Made by a program: the position numbers and the translations under genes
Shown here: piece by piece, positions 1-11,299 of the stretch
Layout: every line of letters starts with the position of its first letter
Numbering within the stretch: the first letter of the stretch is position 1
The notes under the pieces: generated by a model
The model's input: only the letters and a program-made list of their open reading frames with translations
Database searches by the model: none
Told to the model about the DNA's origin: nothing
Origin: Tridacna crocea
Taxonomy: Eukaryota; Mollusca; Bivalvia; Cardiida; Cardiidae
Length of the DNA stretch: 64,000 bases
Assembly: GCA_943736015.1 (NCBI GenBank)
Contig: OX031057.1
Span: forward strand, 57,742,001-57,806,000
Direction: 5' to 3'

Positions 1-1807
1 TACGCTTAACTGCATGTACCAAAATGCCATATATCATTGGGTCTTCATCACAATCCATTTCCGAGCCTATCATTGTTTTCCCGTTTAAGCGGTTGAAGCA
101 TGTCATCGCGAGCAGAAGTATTATCATGTCGGTTCGGGATATCTTCCCAGCCAATGCTTGGTAAGCCGTATGCGTTGGGGTAAGACAAAGAAGCCAATGA
201 ATATAAATCAAAGTAGACAAGTAGAGATACTGTGTTATGAGATGGGAAATAACCCTTGCAACTCTGATTGCAGACTACACTTCTCCAGTAAGAGTTACTG
301 TTCCTGACCCCTTTAACAGCTTATAGCAAACCACTTCTCATGTTCATTTACCTGGCTATCAGACCACCAAAACAGTGTAACAGAAGGAAAATTTTCACAC
401 ATTCAGATTAATGTTTTGAATTTGAAATTTGTGTTTAATGTCTAGAGCTAAGGGAGGTTAAATGAACACAAAAACAAACGGGGGAATTAAAAAGGTAGTA
501 GTTGCTCAGATTCCAAGCCTGTCCACCAGTAACTAAGACTAAAAGCATTTTGGGACCTGCCATCTGACCCACTGAGCCAGAGAAGCAGTTGATTTCAACC
601 CAGAAAATTGACCTACTTATATTTAGCCCCCCTCCCCCCCCCCCTTTTGTTCCAAAACATAGAAGTAGTTCCACTTGAAAGTTAGATCAATGCCCATATG
701 AAATTTTGATATCAAGCATATTTGTCACTCTGTTTCTTTCAGACAAAAATGGAAGGCTATGTTTAAAAGGTGTTTCTGGTGTTGGTATGATCGTATCTTG
801 AAAATGAGAGCATGAATGTGTTATTTCTTTAGGAACTACTTTGCTTTTCATTGACCTAATTACGCATAACGGTCTGCTAGGAGTAAAAACCTGGTTTTAA
901 ATTAACTTTGCCAGTGTATTTTAAGGCTTATATGTAATTCTTTTGAGAATGGCTGGCATGCAAAATCAACATGTATGCCAAAATAACACTGACACTGGCA
1001 TTTCTTTGAGTAAAATGGGTGACAGAAGGTCGGGTTCTAAACCGATCGACCCGCACCCCCCACCCACCTGAGTTATTTATATCGATATGAAGGGTCTGTC
1101 TATTGTTCAGATCAGCTTCCTTGTCTCACACCCAACACTTTGGATGTATTGAGATGATCAAAGAAAACATGATGAAGAATCATGCCTAGCCTAATTAAAT
1201 AAACCAGAGACCCCACTTATTTCAAAAGCAACTTGCAGCTGTTGCAAGAAAAAAATGAGCAAAGCAAACTTTAAGTGCCCTTTTCTCTACATGAAGTTGT
1301 TTAAAACAGCAAGAAAAATACTTTGGGGTTGTACTGATGGCATGTTTTGACAGGAAAGATGTTGCAGAAAACAGATAAATCACTAATTAATAGATCTAGA
1401 TAAAAAGAACATGAATAATAAAGAAAGAAAATCATGAGTTTTCTTAAGTGCAGGATGGGGGAAAAATTGCTCAGTGTTGCTTTAAGATAGCCTCATATGT
1501 TTAAAGGAGTTGTCAATTAATTTTGCTTGGTAAAGTGGAAAACCAAAAAAAGGGCTCGTTACGTTGCACTTTGCCAGGCTAAAGCGGGCAAAATGTTGCG
1601 AATTTACATTTTGTCTTTTCGTGCCCCAACGACATACAGTCAGAAAGCACGCAATGACTAAATGTAGAGTAGAAACTGTGATAATTTTGAAAAATGACCC
1701 TGTGATCTATGGCACTTACGCAGACGTGAAAACATGAATTCAACAAGAGGCACTAATAATGCTGTTTTTCTTGATTACTTGGTGGGAAAAAAAACACTGG
1801 AAAATAC
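1..1807 (+). repeat. Unit U0 (left partial)
   Basis: Lacks the first ~95 bp of the unit, cut by the window edge. Carries the extra A (CTTTAACAG, 315-316), the longest C tract (C6-T-C11, 627-644) and CCACTTG with C at 674. These three together recur only in U26; U3 shares two of them. Has the C allele of AGCCTC/GATATG at 1494. Confidence 0.97.
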
Positions 1808-1813
1808 ATGTAT
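1804..1813. other. ATACATGTAT palindrome (start of each unit)
   Basis: A perfect 10-bp palindrome spans the chosen unit junction and recurs in every unit. It contains TACATGTA, a word I recall as over-represented in mollusc genomes. No function can be assigned. Confidence 0.7.
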
Positions 1814-1949
1814 ACTCTCCTGATTGAATTGTCTCTATTTCGGAATGACAAAATTAGTCACACAAACGACCGAAGCGAGAAAGTGAATGCGAAACCCAGA
1901 TTTACGCTTAACTGCATGTACCAAAATGCCATATATCATTGGGTCTTCA

Positions 1950-2303
1950 TCACAATCCATTTCCGAGCCTATCATTGTTTTCCCGTTTAAGCGGTTGAAG
2001 CATGTCATCGCGAGCAGAAGTATTATCATGTCGGTTCGGGATATCTTCCCAGCCAATGCTTGGTAAGCCGTATGCGTTGGGGTAAGACAAAGAAGCCAAT
2101 GAATATAAATCAAAGTAGACAAGTAGAGATACTGTGTTATGAGATGGGAAATAACCCTTGCAACTCTGATTGCAGACTACACTTCTCCAGTAAGAGTTAC
2201 TGTTCCTGACCCCTTTACAGCTTATAGCAAACCACTTCTCATGTTCATTTACCTGGCTATCAGACCACCAAAACAGTGTAACAGAAGGAAAATTTTCACA
2301 CAT
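1950..2303 (-). other. 117-codon open frame, probably not coding (reference copy)
   Basis: Begins with ATG on the minus strand and ends in ...RLGNGL. It has five cysteines, tryptophan-rich stretches (FWWSD, SYWRS) and a hydrophilic tail, with no family I recognise. The frame is open in 28 units and broken in U0, U3, U18 and U26 (extra A) and in U15 (stop). A second minus-strand frame overlaps it (1835-2122) and stays open in every complete unit, but it starts at TTG; its first ATG is about 30 codons in. A donor-like CAG|GTAAAT lies within it on the minus strand. It could be a decayed exon caught in the repeat. Near-identity of units prevents any test of selection here. Confidence 0.2.
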
Positions 2304-2527
2304 TCAGATTAATGTTTTGAATTTGAAATTTGTGTTTAATGTCTAGAGCTAAGGGAGGTTAAATGAACACAAAAACAAACGGGGGAATTAAAAAGGTAGT
2401 AGTTGCTCAGATTCCAAGCCTGTCTACCAGTAACTAAGACTAAAAGCATTTTGGGACCTGCCATCTGACCCACTGAGCCAGAGAAGCAGTTGATTTCAAC
2501 CCAGAAAATTGACCTACTTATATTTAG

Positions 2528-2542
2528 CCCCCCTCCCCCCCC
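2528..2542 (+). repeat. Variable C tract C6-T-Cn
   Basis: In this unit C6-T-C8. Across units the second run is 7 to 11 C: 11 in U0, U6, U8 and U26; 7 in U3, U16, U19, U22, U29 and U32. It accounts for most unit length differences. On the minus strand it is a G run able in principle to form a G-quadruplex. Confidence 0.9.
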
Positions 2543-2806
2543 TTTTGTTCCAAAACATAGAAGTAGTTCCATTTGAAAGTTAGATCAATGCCCATATGAA
2601 ATTTTGATATCAAGCATATTTGTCACTCTGTTTCTGTCAGACAAAAATGGAAGGCTATGTTTAAAAGGTGTTTCTGGTGTTGGTATGATCGTATCTTGAA
2701 AATGAGAGCATGAATGTGTTATTTCTTTAGGAACTACTTTGCTTTTCATTGACCTAATTACGCATAACGGTCTGCTAGGAGTAAAAACCTGGTTTTAAAT
2801 TAACTT

Positions 2807-2898
2807 TGCCAGTGTATTTTAAGGCTTATATGTAATTCTTTTGAGAATGGCTGGCATGCAAAATCAACATGTATGCCAAAATAACACTGACACTGGCA
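2807..2898. other. Nested inverted repeat (9-bp arms enclosing a second hairpin)
   Basis: TGCCAGTGT (2807-2815) is an exact reverse complement of ACACTGGCA (2890-2898). Between them TGGCAT (2852-2857) pairs with ATGCCA (2873-2878). The arrangement is the same in other units and could fold as RNA or extrude as a cruciform. Confidence 0.75.
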
Positions 2899-2925
2899 TT
2901 TCTTTGAGTAAAATGGGTGACAGAA

Positions 2926-2949
2926 GGTCGGGTTCTAAACCGATCGACC
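2926..2949. other. GC-rich hairpin GGTCG-GGTT ... AACC-GAT-CGACC
   Basis: A 9-bp interrupted stem: GGTCG pairs with CGACC and GGTT with AACC, with a CTA loop and a 3-nt bulge (GAT). The apex GGTTCTAAACC is one base from an RNA polymerase III B-box consensus, but no convincing A box or tRNA fold surrounds it. Recurs in each unit. Confidence 0.7.
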
Positions 2950-2966
2950 CGCACCCCCCACCCACC
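2948..2966 (+). other. Second C-rich tract (G-rich on minus strand)
   Basis: CCC, CCCCCC, CCC and CC runs lie within 19 bp just after the GC-rich hairpin. The minus strand is a near-canonical quadruplex motif. Unlike the C6-T-Cn tract, its length appeared constant between units. Confidence 0.65.
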
Positions 2967-2976
2967 TGAGTTATTT

Positions 2977-2986
2977 ATATCGATAT
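2977..2986. other. ATATCGATAT palindrome
   Basis: Perfect 10-bp palindrome containing a ClaI-type ATCGAT core, present once per unit. No function inferred. Confidence 0.8.
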
Positions 2987-3129
2987 GAAGGGTCTGTCTA
3001 TTGTTCAGATCAGCTTCCTTGTCTCACACCCAACACTTTGGATGTATTGAGATGATCAAAGAAAACATGATGAAGAATCATGCCTAGCCTAATTAAATAA
3101 ACCAGAGACCCCACTTATTTCAAAAGCAA

Positions 3130-3146
3130 CTTGCAGCTGTTGCAAG
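3130..3146. other. Hairpin CTTGCA-GCTGT-TGCAAG
   Basis: Six-bp perfect stem with a 5-nt loop, once per unit. It is followed by an A run, not a T run, so it does not look like a terminator on the plus strand. Confidence 0.75.
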
Positions 3147-3467
3147 AAAAAAATGAGCAAAGCAAACTTTAAGTGCCCTTTTCTCTACATGAAGTTGTTT
3201 AAAACAGCAAGAAAAATACTTTGGGGTTGTACTGATGGCATGTTTTGACAGGAAAGATGTTGCAGAAAACAGATAAATCACTAATTAATAGATCTAGATA
3301 AAAAGAACATGAATAATAAAGAAAGAAAATCATGAGTTTTCTTAAGTGCAGGATGGGGGAAAAATTGCTCAGTGTTGCTTTAAGATAGCCTCATATGTTT
3401 AAAGGAGTTGTCAATTAATTTTGCTTGGTAAAGTGGAAAACCAAAAAAAGGGCTCGTTACGTTGCAC

Positions 3468-3490
3468 TTTGCCAGGCTAAAGCGGGCAAA
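3468..3490. other. Hairpin TTTGCC ... GGCAAA
   Basis: Six-bp stem with an 11-nt loop (AGGCTAAAGCG), extendable by CA/TG after one mismatch. The loop-side C changed to A (GCAAGG) in U16, U19 and U20 leaves the stem intact. Confidence 0.7.
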
Positions 3491-3705
3491 ATGTTGCGAA
3501 TTTACATTTTGTCTTTTCGTGCCCCAACGACATACAGTCAGAAAGCACGCAATGACTAAATGTAGAGTAGAAACTGTGATAATTTTGAAAAATGACCCTG
3601 TGATCTATGGCACTTACGCAGACGTGAAAACATGAATTCAACAAGAGGCACTAATAATGCTGTTTTTCTTGATTACTTGGTGGGAAAAAAAACACTGGAA
3701 AATAC

Positions 3706-5603
3706 ATGTATACGCTCCTGATTGAATTGTCTCTATTTCGGAATGACAAAATTAGTCACACAAACGACCGAAGCGAGAAAGTGAATGCGAAACCCAGATT
3801 TACGCTTAACTGCATGTACCAAAATGCCATATATCATTGGGTCTTCATCACAATCCATTTCCGAGCCTATCATTGTTTTCCCGTTTAAGCGGTTGAAGCA
3901 TGTCATCGCGAGCAGAAGTATTATCATGTCGGTTCGGGATATCTTCCCAGCCAATGCTTGGTAAGCCGTATGCGTTGGGGTAAGACAAAGAAGCCAATGA
4001 ATATAAATCAAAGTAGACAAGTAGAGATACTGTGTTATGAGATGGGAAATAACCCTTGCAACTCTGATTGCAGACTACACTTCTCCAGTAAGAGTTACTG
4101 TTCCTGACCCCTTTACAGCTTATAGCAAACCACTTCTCATGTTCATTTACCTGGCTATCAGACCACCAAAACAGTGTAACAGAAGGAAAATTTTCACACA
4201 TTCAGATTAATGTTTTGAATTTGAAATTTGTGTTTAATGTCTAGAGCTAAGGGAGGTTAAATGAACACAAAAACAAACGGGGGAATTAAAAAGGTAGTAG
4301 TTGCTCAGATTCCAAGCCTGTCCACCAGTAACTAAGACTAAAAGCATTTTGGGACCTGCCATCTGACCCACTGAGCCAGAGAAGCAGTTGATTTCAACCC
4401 AGAAAATTGACCTACTTATATTTAGCCCCCCTCCCCCCCCCTTTTGTTCCAAAACATAGAAGTAGTTCCATTTGAAAGTTAGATCAATGCCCATATGAAA
4501 TTTTGATATCAAGCATATTTGTCACTCTGTTTCTTTCAGACAAAAATGGAAGGCTATGTTTAAAAGGTGTTTCTGGTGTTGGTATGATCGTATCTTGAAA
4601 ATGAGAGCATGAATGTGTTATTTCTTTAGGAACTACTTTGCTTTTCATTGACCTAATTACGCATAACGGTCTGCTAGGAGTAAAAACCTGGTTTTAAATT
4701 AACTTTGCCAGTGTATTTTAAGGCTTATATGTAATTCTTTTGAGAATGGCTGGCATGCAAAATCAACATGTATGCCAAAATAACACTGACACTGGCATTT
4801 CTTTGAGTAAAATGGGTGACAGAAGGTCGGGTTCTAAACCGATCGACCCGCACCCCCCACCCACCTGAGTTATTTATATCGATATGAAGGGTCTGTCTAT
4901 TGTTCAGATCAGCTTCCTTGTCTCACACCCAACACTTTGGATGTATTCAGATGATCAAAGAAAACATGATGAAGAATCATGCCTAGCCTAATTAAATAAA
5001 CCAGAGACCCCACTTATTTCAAAAGCAACTTGCAGCTGTTGCAAGAAAAAAATGAGCAAAGCAAACTTTAAGTGCCCTTTTCTCTACATGAAGTTGTTTA
5101 AAACAGCAAGAAAAATACTTTGGGGTTGTACTGATGGCATGTTTTGACAGGAAAGATGTTGCAGAAAACAGATAAATCACTAATTAATAGATCTAGATAA
5201 AAAGAACATGAATAATAAAGAAAGAAAATCATGAGTTTTCTTAAGTGCAGGATGGGGGAAAAATTGCTCAGTGTTGCTTTAAGATAGCCTCATATGTTTA
5301 AAGGAGTTGTCAATTAATTTTGCTTGGTAAAGTGGAAAACCAAAGAAAGGGCTCGTTACGTTGCACTTTGCCAGGCTAAAGCGGGCAAAATGTTGCGAAT
5401 TTACATTTTGTCTTTTCGTGCCCCAACGACATACAGTCAGAAAGCACGCAATGACTAAATGTAGAGTAGAAACTGTGATAATTTTGAAAAATGACCCTGT
5501 GATCTATGGCACTTACGCAGACGTGAAAACATGAATTCAACAAGAGGCACTAATAATGCTGTTTTTCTTGATTACTTGGTGGGAAAAAAACACTGGAAAA
5601 TAC
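3706..5603 (+). repeat. Unit U2 (1898 bp)
   Basis: C tract ends in C9. Rare alleles: G at 3714 (TACGCTCC, shared only with U29), private C at 4948, G at 5345 (CAAAGAAAG) and a 7-A run at the unit end shared only with the end of U25. C allele of AGCCTC. Confidence 0.98.
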
Positions 5604-7501
5604 ATGTATACTCTCCTGATTGAATTGTCTCTATTTCGGAATGACAAAATTAGTCACACAAACGACCGAAGCGAGAAAGTGAATGCGAAACCCAGATTTA
5701 CGCTTAACTGCATGTACCAAAATGCCATATATCATTGGGTCTTCATCACAATCCATTTCCGAGCCTATCATTGTTTTCCCGTTTAAGCGGTTGAAGCATG
5801 TCATCGCGAGCAGAAGTATTATCATGTCGGTTCGGGATATCTTCCCAGCCAATGCTTGGTAAGCCGTATGCGTTGGGGTAAGACAAAGAAGCCAATGAAT
5901 ATAAATCAAAGTAGACAAGTAGAGATACTGTGTTATGAGATGGGAAATAACCCTTGCAACTCTGATTGCAGACTACACTTCTCCAGTAAGAGTTACTGTT
6001 CCTGACCCCTTTAACAGCTTATAGCAAACCACTTCTCATGTTCATTTACCTGGCTATCAGACCACCAAAACAGTGTAACAGAAGGAAAATTTTCACACAT
6101 TCAGATTAATGTTTTGAATTTGAAATTTGTGTTTAATGTCTAGAGCTAAGGGAGGTTAAATGAACACAAAAACAAACGGGGGAATTAAAAAGGTAGTAGT
6201 TGCTCAGATTCCAAGCCTGTCCACCAGTAACTAAGACTAAAAGCATTTTGGGACCTGCCATCTGACCCACTGAGCCAGAGAAGCAGTTGATTTCAACCCA
6301 GAAAATTGACCTACTTATATTTAGCCCCCCTCCCCCCCTTTTGTTCCAAAACATAGAAGTAGTTCCACTTGAAAGTTAGATCAATGCCCATATGAAATTT
6401 TGATATCAAGCATATTTGTCACTCTGTTTCTTTCAGACAAAAATGGAAGGCTATGTTTAAAAGGTGTTTCTGGTGTTGGTATGATCGTATCTTGAAAATG
6501 AGAGCATGAATGTGTTATTTCTTTAGGAACTACTTTGCTTTTCATTGACCTAATTACGCATAACGGTCTGCTAGGAGTAAAAACCTGGTTTTAAATTAAC
6601 TTTGCCAGTGTATTTTAAGGCTTATATGTAATTCTTTTGAGAATGGCTGGCATGCAAAATCAACATGTATGCCAAAATAACACTGACACTGGCATTTCTT
6701 TGAGTAAAATGGGTGACAGAAGGTCGGGTTCTAAACCGATCGACCCGCACCCCCCACCCACCTGAGTTATTTATATCGATATGAAGGGTCTGTCTATTGT
6801 TCAGATCAGCTTCCTTGTCTCACACCCAACACTTTGGATGTATTGAGATGATCAAAGAAAACATGATGAAGAATCATGCCTAGCCTAATTAAATAAACCA
6901 GAGACCCCACTTATTTCAAAAGCAACTTGCAGCTGTTGCAAGAAAAAAATGAGCAAAGCAAACTTTAAGTGCCCTTTTCTCTACATGAAGTTGTTTAAAA
7001 CAGCAAGAAAAATACTTTGGGGTTGTACTGATGGCATGTTTTGACAGGAAAGATGTTGCAGAAAACAGATAAATCACTAATTAATAGATCTAGATAAAAA
7101 GAACATGAATAATAAAGAAAGAAAATCATGAGTTTTCTTAAGTGCAGGATGGGGGAAAAATTGCTCAGTGTTGCTTTAAGATAGCCTCATATGTTTAAAG
7201 GAGTTGTCAATTAATTTTGCTTGGTAAAGTGGAAAACCAAAAAAAGGGCTCGTTACGTTGCACTTTGCCAGGCTAAAGCGGGCAAAATGTTGCGAATTTA
7301 CATTTTGTCTTTTCGTGCCCCAACGACATACAGTCAGAAAGCACGCAATGACTAAATGTAGAGTAGAAACTGTGATAATTTTGAAAAATGACCCTGTGAT
7401 CTATGGCACTTACGCAGACGTGAAAACATGAATTCAACAAGAGGCACTAATAATGCTGTTTTTCTTGATTACTTGGTGGGAAAAAAAACACTGGAAAATA
7501 C
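5604..7501 (+). repeat. Unit U3 (1898 bp)
   Basis: Has the extra A at 6013-6014 and C at 6368 (CCACTTG), a combination otherwise seen in U0 and U26. C tract ends in C7. C allele of AGCCTC. The extra A disrupts the 117-codon minus-strand frame in this copy. Confidence 0.98.
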
Positions 7502-9401
7502 ATGTATACTCTCCTGATTGAATTGTCTCTATTTCGGAATGACAAAATTAGTCACACAAACGACCGAAGCGAGAAAGTGAATGCGAAACCCAGATTTACG
7601 CTTAACTGCATGTACCAAAATGCCATATATCATTGGGTCTTCATCACAATCCATTTCCGAGCCTATCATTGTTTTCCCGTTTAAGCGGTTGAAGCATGTC
7701 ATCGCGAGCAGAAGTATTATCATGTCGGTTCGGGATATCTTCCCAGCCAATGCTTGGTAAGCCGTATGCGTTGGGGTAAGACAAAGAAGCCAATGAATAT
7801 AAATCAAAGTAGACAAGTAGAGATACTGTGTTATGAGATGGGAAATAACCCTTGCAACTCTGATTGCAGACTACACTTCTCCAGTAAGAGTTACTGTTCC
7901 TGACCCCTTTACAGCTTATAGCAAACCACTTCTCATGTTCATTTACCTGGCTATCAGACCACCAAAACAGTGTAACAGAAGGAACATTTTCACACATTCA
8001 GATTAATGTTTTGAATTTGAAATTTGTGTTTAATGTCTAGAGCTAAGGGAGGTTAAATGAACACAAAAACAAACGGGGGAATTAAAAAGGTAGTAGTTGC
8101 TCAGATTCCAAGCCTGTCCACCAGTAACTAAGACTAAAAGCATTTTGGGACCTGCCATCTGACCCACTGAGCCAGAGAAGCAGTTGATTTCAACCCAGAA
8201 AATTGACCTACTTATATTTAGCCCCCCTCCCCCCCCCTTTTGTTCCAAAACATAGAAGTAGTTCCATTTGAAAGTTAGATCAATGCCCATATGAAATTTT
8301 GATATCAAGCATATTTGTCACTCTGTTTCTTTCAGACAAAAATGGAAGGCTATGTTTAAAAGGTGTTTCTGGTGTTGGTATGATCGTATCTTGAAAATGA
8401 GAGCATGAATGTGTTATTTCTTTAGGAACTACTTTGCTTTTCATTGACCTAATTACGCATAACGGTCTGCTAGGAGTAAAAACCTGGTTTTAAATTAACT
8501 TTGCCAGTGTATTTTAAGGCTTATATGTAATTCTTTTGAGAATGGCTGGCATGCAAAATCAACATGTATGCCAAAATAACACTGACACTGGCATTTCTTT
8601 GAGTAAAATGGGTGACAGAAGGTCGGGTTCTAAACCGATCGACCCGCACCCCCCACCCACCTGAGTTATTTATATCGATATGAAGGGTCTGTCTATTGTT
8701 CAGATCAGCTTCCTTGTCTCACACCCAACACTTTGGATGTATTGAGATGATCAAAGAAAACATGATGAAGAATCATGCCTAGCCTAATTAAATAAACCAG
8801 AGACCCCACTTATTTCAAAAGCAACTTGCAGCTGTTGCAAGAAAAAAAATGAGCAAAGCAAACTTTAAGTGCCCTTTTCTCTACATGAAGTTGTTTAAAA
8901 CAGCAAGAAAAATACTTTGGGGTTGTACTGATGGCATGTTTTGACAGGAAAGATGTTGCAGAAAACAGATAAATCACTAATTAATAGATCTAGATAAAAA
9001 GAACATGAATAATAAAGAAAGAAAATCATGAGTTTTCTTAAGTGCAGGATGGGGGAAAAATTGCTCAGTGTTGCTTTAAGATAGCCTGATATGTTTAAAG
9101 GAGTTGTCAATTAATTTTGCTTGGTAAAGTGGAAAACCAAAAAAAGGGCTCGTTACGTTGCACTTTGCCAGGCTAAAGCGGGCAAAATGTTGCGAATTTA
9201 CATTTTGTCTTTTCGTGCCCCAACGACATACAGTCAGAAAGCACGCAATGACTAAATGTAGAGTAGAAACTGTGATAATTTTGAAAAATGACCCTGTGAT
9301 CTATGGCACTTACGCAGACGTGAAAACATGAATTCAACAAGAGGCACTAATAATGCTGTTTTTCTTGATTACTTGGTGGGAAAAAAAACACTGGAAAATA
9401 C
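7502..9401 (+). repeat. Unit U4 (1900 bp)
   Basis: First unit with the GAACATTTT allele (C at 7985) and with the G allele of AGCCTG (9088). C tract ends in C9, and one extra A sits in the A run near 8841-8849. Confidence 0.98.
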
Positions 9402-11299
9402 ATGTATACTCTCCTGATTGAATTGTCTCTATTTCGGAATGACAAAATTAGTCACACAAACGACCGAAGCGAGAAAGTGAATGCGAAACCCAGATTTACG
9501 CTTAACTGCATGTACCAAAATGCCATATATCATTGGGTCTTCATCACAATCCATTTCCGAGCCTATCATTGTTTTCCCGTTTAAGCGGTTGAAGCATGTC
9601 ATCGCGAGCAGAAGTATTATCATGTCGGTTCGGGATATCTTCCCAGCCAATGCTTGGTAAGCCGTATGCGTTGGGGTAAGACAAAGAAGCCAATGAATAT
9701 AAATCAAAGTAGACAAGTAGAGATACTGTGTTATGAGATGGGAAATAACCCTTGCAACTCTGATTGCAGACTACACTTCTCCAGTAAGAGTTACTGTTCC
9801 TGACCCCTTTACAGCTTATAGCAAACCACTTCTCATGTTCATTTACCTGGCTATCAGACCACCAAAACAGTGTAACAGAAGGAAAATTTTCACACATTCA
9901 GATTAATGTTTTGAATTTGAAATTTGTGTTTAATGTCTAGAGCTAAGGGAGGTTAAATGAACACAAAAACAAACGGGGGAATTAAAAAGGTAGTAGTTGC
10001 TCAGATTCCAAGCCTGTCCACCAGTAACTAAGACTAAAAGCATTTTGGGACCTGCCATCTGACCCACTGAGCCAGAGAAGCAGTTGATTTCAACCCAGAA
10101 AATTGACCTACTTATATTTAGCCCCCCTCCCCCCCCTTTTGTTCCAAAACATAGAAGTAGTTCCATTTGAAAGTTAGATCAATGCCCATATGAAATTTTG
10201 ATATCAAGCATATTTGTCACTCTGTTTCTTTCAGACAAAAATGGAAGGCTATGTTTAAAAGGTGTTTCTGGTGTTGGTATGATCGTATCTTGAAAATGAG
10301 AGCATGAATGTGTTATTTCTTTAGGAACTACTTTGCTTTTCATTGACCTAATTACGCATAACGGTCTGCTAGGAGTAAAAACCTGGTTTTAAATTAACTT
10401 TGCCAGTGTATTTTAAGGCTTATATGTAATTCTTTTGAGAATGGCTGGCATGCAAAATCAACATGTATGCCAAAATAACACTGACACTGGCATTTCTTTG
10501 AGTAAAATGGGTGACAGAAGGTCGGGTTCTAAACCGATCGACCCGCACCCCCCACCCACCTGAGTTATTTATATCGATATGAAGGGTCTGTCTATTGTTC
10601 AGATCAGCTTCCTTGTCTCACACCCAACACTTTGGATGTATTGAGATGATCAAAGAAAACATGATGAAGAATCATGCCTAGCCTAATTAAATAAACCAGA
10701 GACCCCACTTATTTCAAAAGCAACTTGCAGCTGTTGCAAGAAAAAAATGAGCAAAGCAAACTTTAAGTGCCCTTTTCTCTACATGAAGTTGTTTAAAACA
10801 GCAAGAAAAATACTTTGGGGTTGTACTGATGGCATGTTTTGACAGGAAAGATGTTGCAGAAAACAGATAAATCACTAATTAATAGATCTAGATAAAAAGA
10901 ACATGAATAATAAAGAAAGAAAATCATGAGTTTTCTTAAGTGCAGGATGGGGGAAAAATTGCTCAGTGTTGCTTTAAGATAGCCTGATATGTTTAAAGGA
11001 GTTGTCAATTAATTTTGCTTGGTAAAGTGGAAAACCAAAAAAAGGGCTCGTTACGTTGCACTTTGCCAGGCTAAAGCGGGCAAAATGTTGCGAATTTACA
11101 TTTTGTCTTTTCGTGCCCCAACGACATACAGTCAGAAAGCACGCAATGACTAAATGTAGAGTAGAAACTGTGATAATTTTGAAAAATGACCCTGTGATCT
11201 ATGGCACTTACGCAGACGTGAAAACATGAATTCAACAAGAGGCACTAATAATGCTGTTTTTCTTGATTACTTGGTGGGAAAAAAAACACTGGAAAATAC
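9402..11299 (+). repeat. Unit U5 (1898 bp)
   Basis: Consensus-like: GAAAATTTT, C8, G allele of AGCCTG. No private variant noticed. Confidence 0.98.

Larger units (their letters stand above)
1808..3705 (+). repeat. Unit U1 (reference unit, 1898 bp)
   Basis: C tract C6-T-C8. Rare alleles: T at 2425 (TCTACC, shared only with U31), G at 2636 (TCTGTCAG, shared only with U28), C at 3392. Used here as reference for intra-unit motifs. No gene is supported. The best open frame is 117 codons on the minus strand (1950-2303). Confidence 0.98.

Noticed and set aside
1194-1203. AATAAA polyadenylation-like hexamers (also near 1417)
   Set aside because: AT-rich sequence gives these by chance, and there is no upstream gene on that strand.
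1808-1990. Plus-strand 60-codon open frame at the start of every unit
   Set aside because: It begins with ATG and is open in all units, but units are near-identical, so conservation is not evidence. It overlaps two other open frames and shows no recognisable domain or start context.
2020-2045. Second B-box-like word GGTTCGGGATA in each unit
   Set aside because: At least three mismatches to the consensus and no flanking stem.
4234-4512. Minus-strand frame of 73-93 codons across the C tract (poly-glycine)
   Set aside because: Its N-terminal reading frame changes with each C-run length: 7 or 10, 8 or 11, and 9 give three different beginnings. In several units it starts only at TTG or GTG. A real protein would not tolerate this.
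8895-9110. Minus-strand 71-codon frame in units with AGCCTG
   Set aside because: Open only with the G allele, since the C allele creates a stop. It starts at TTG, is low in complexity and has no known family.
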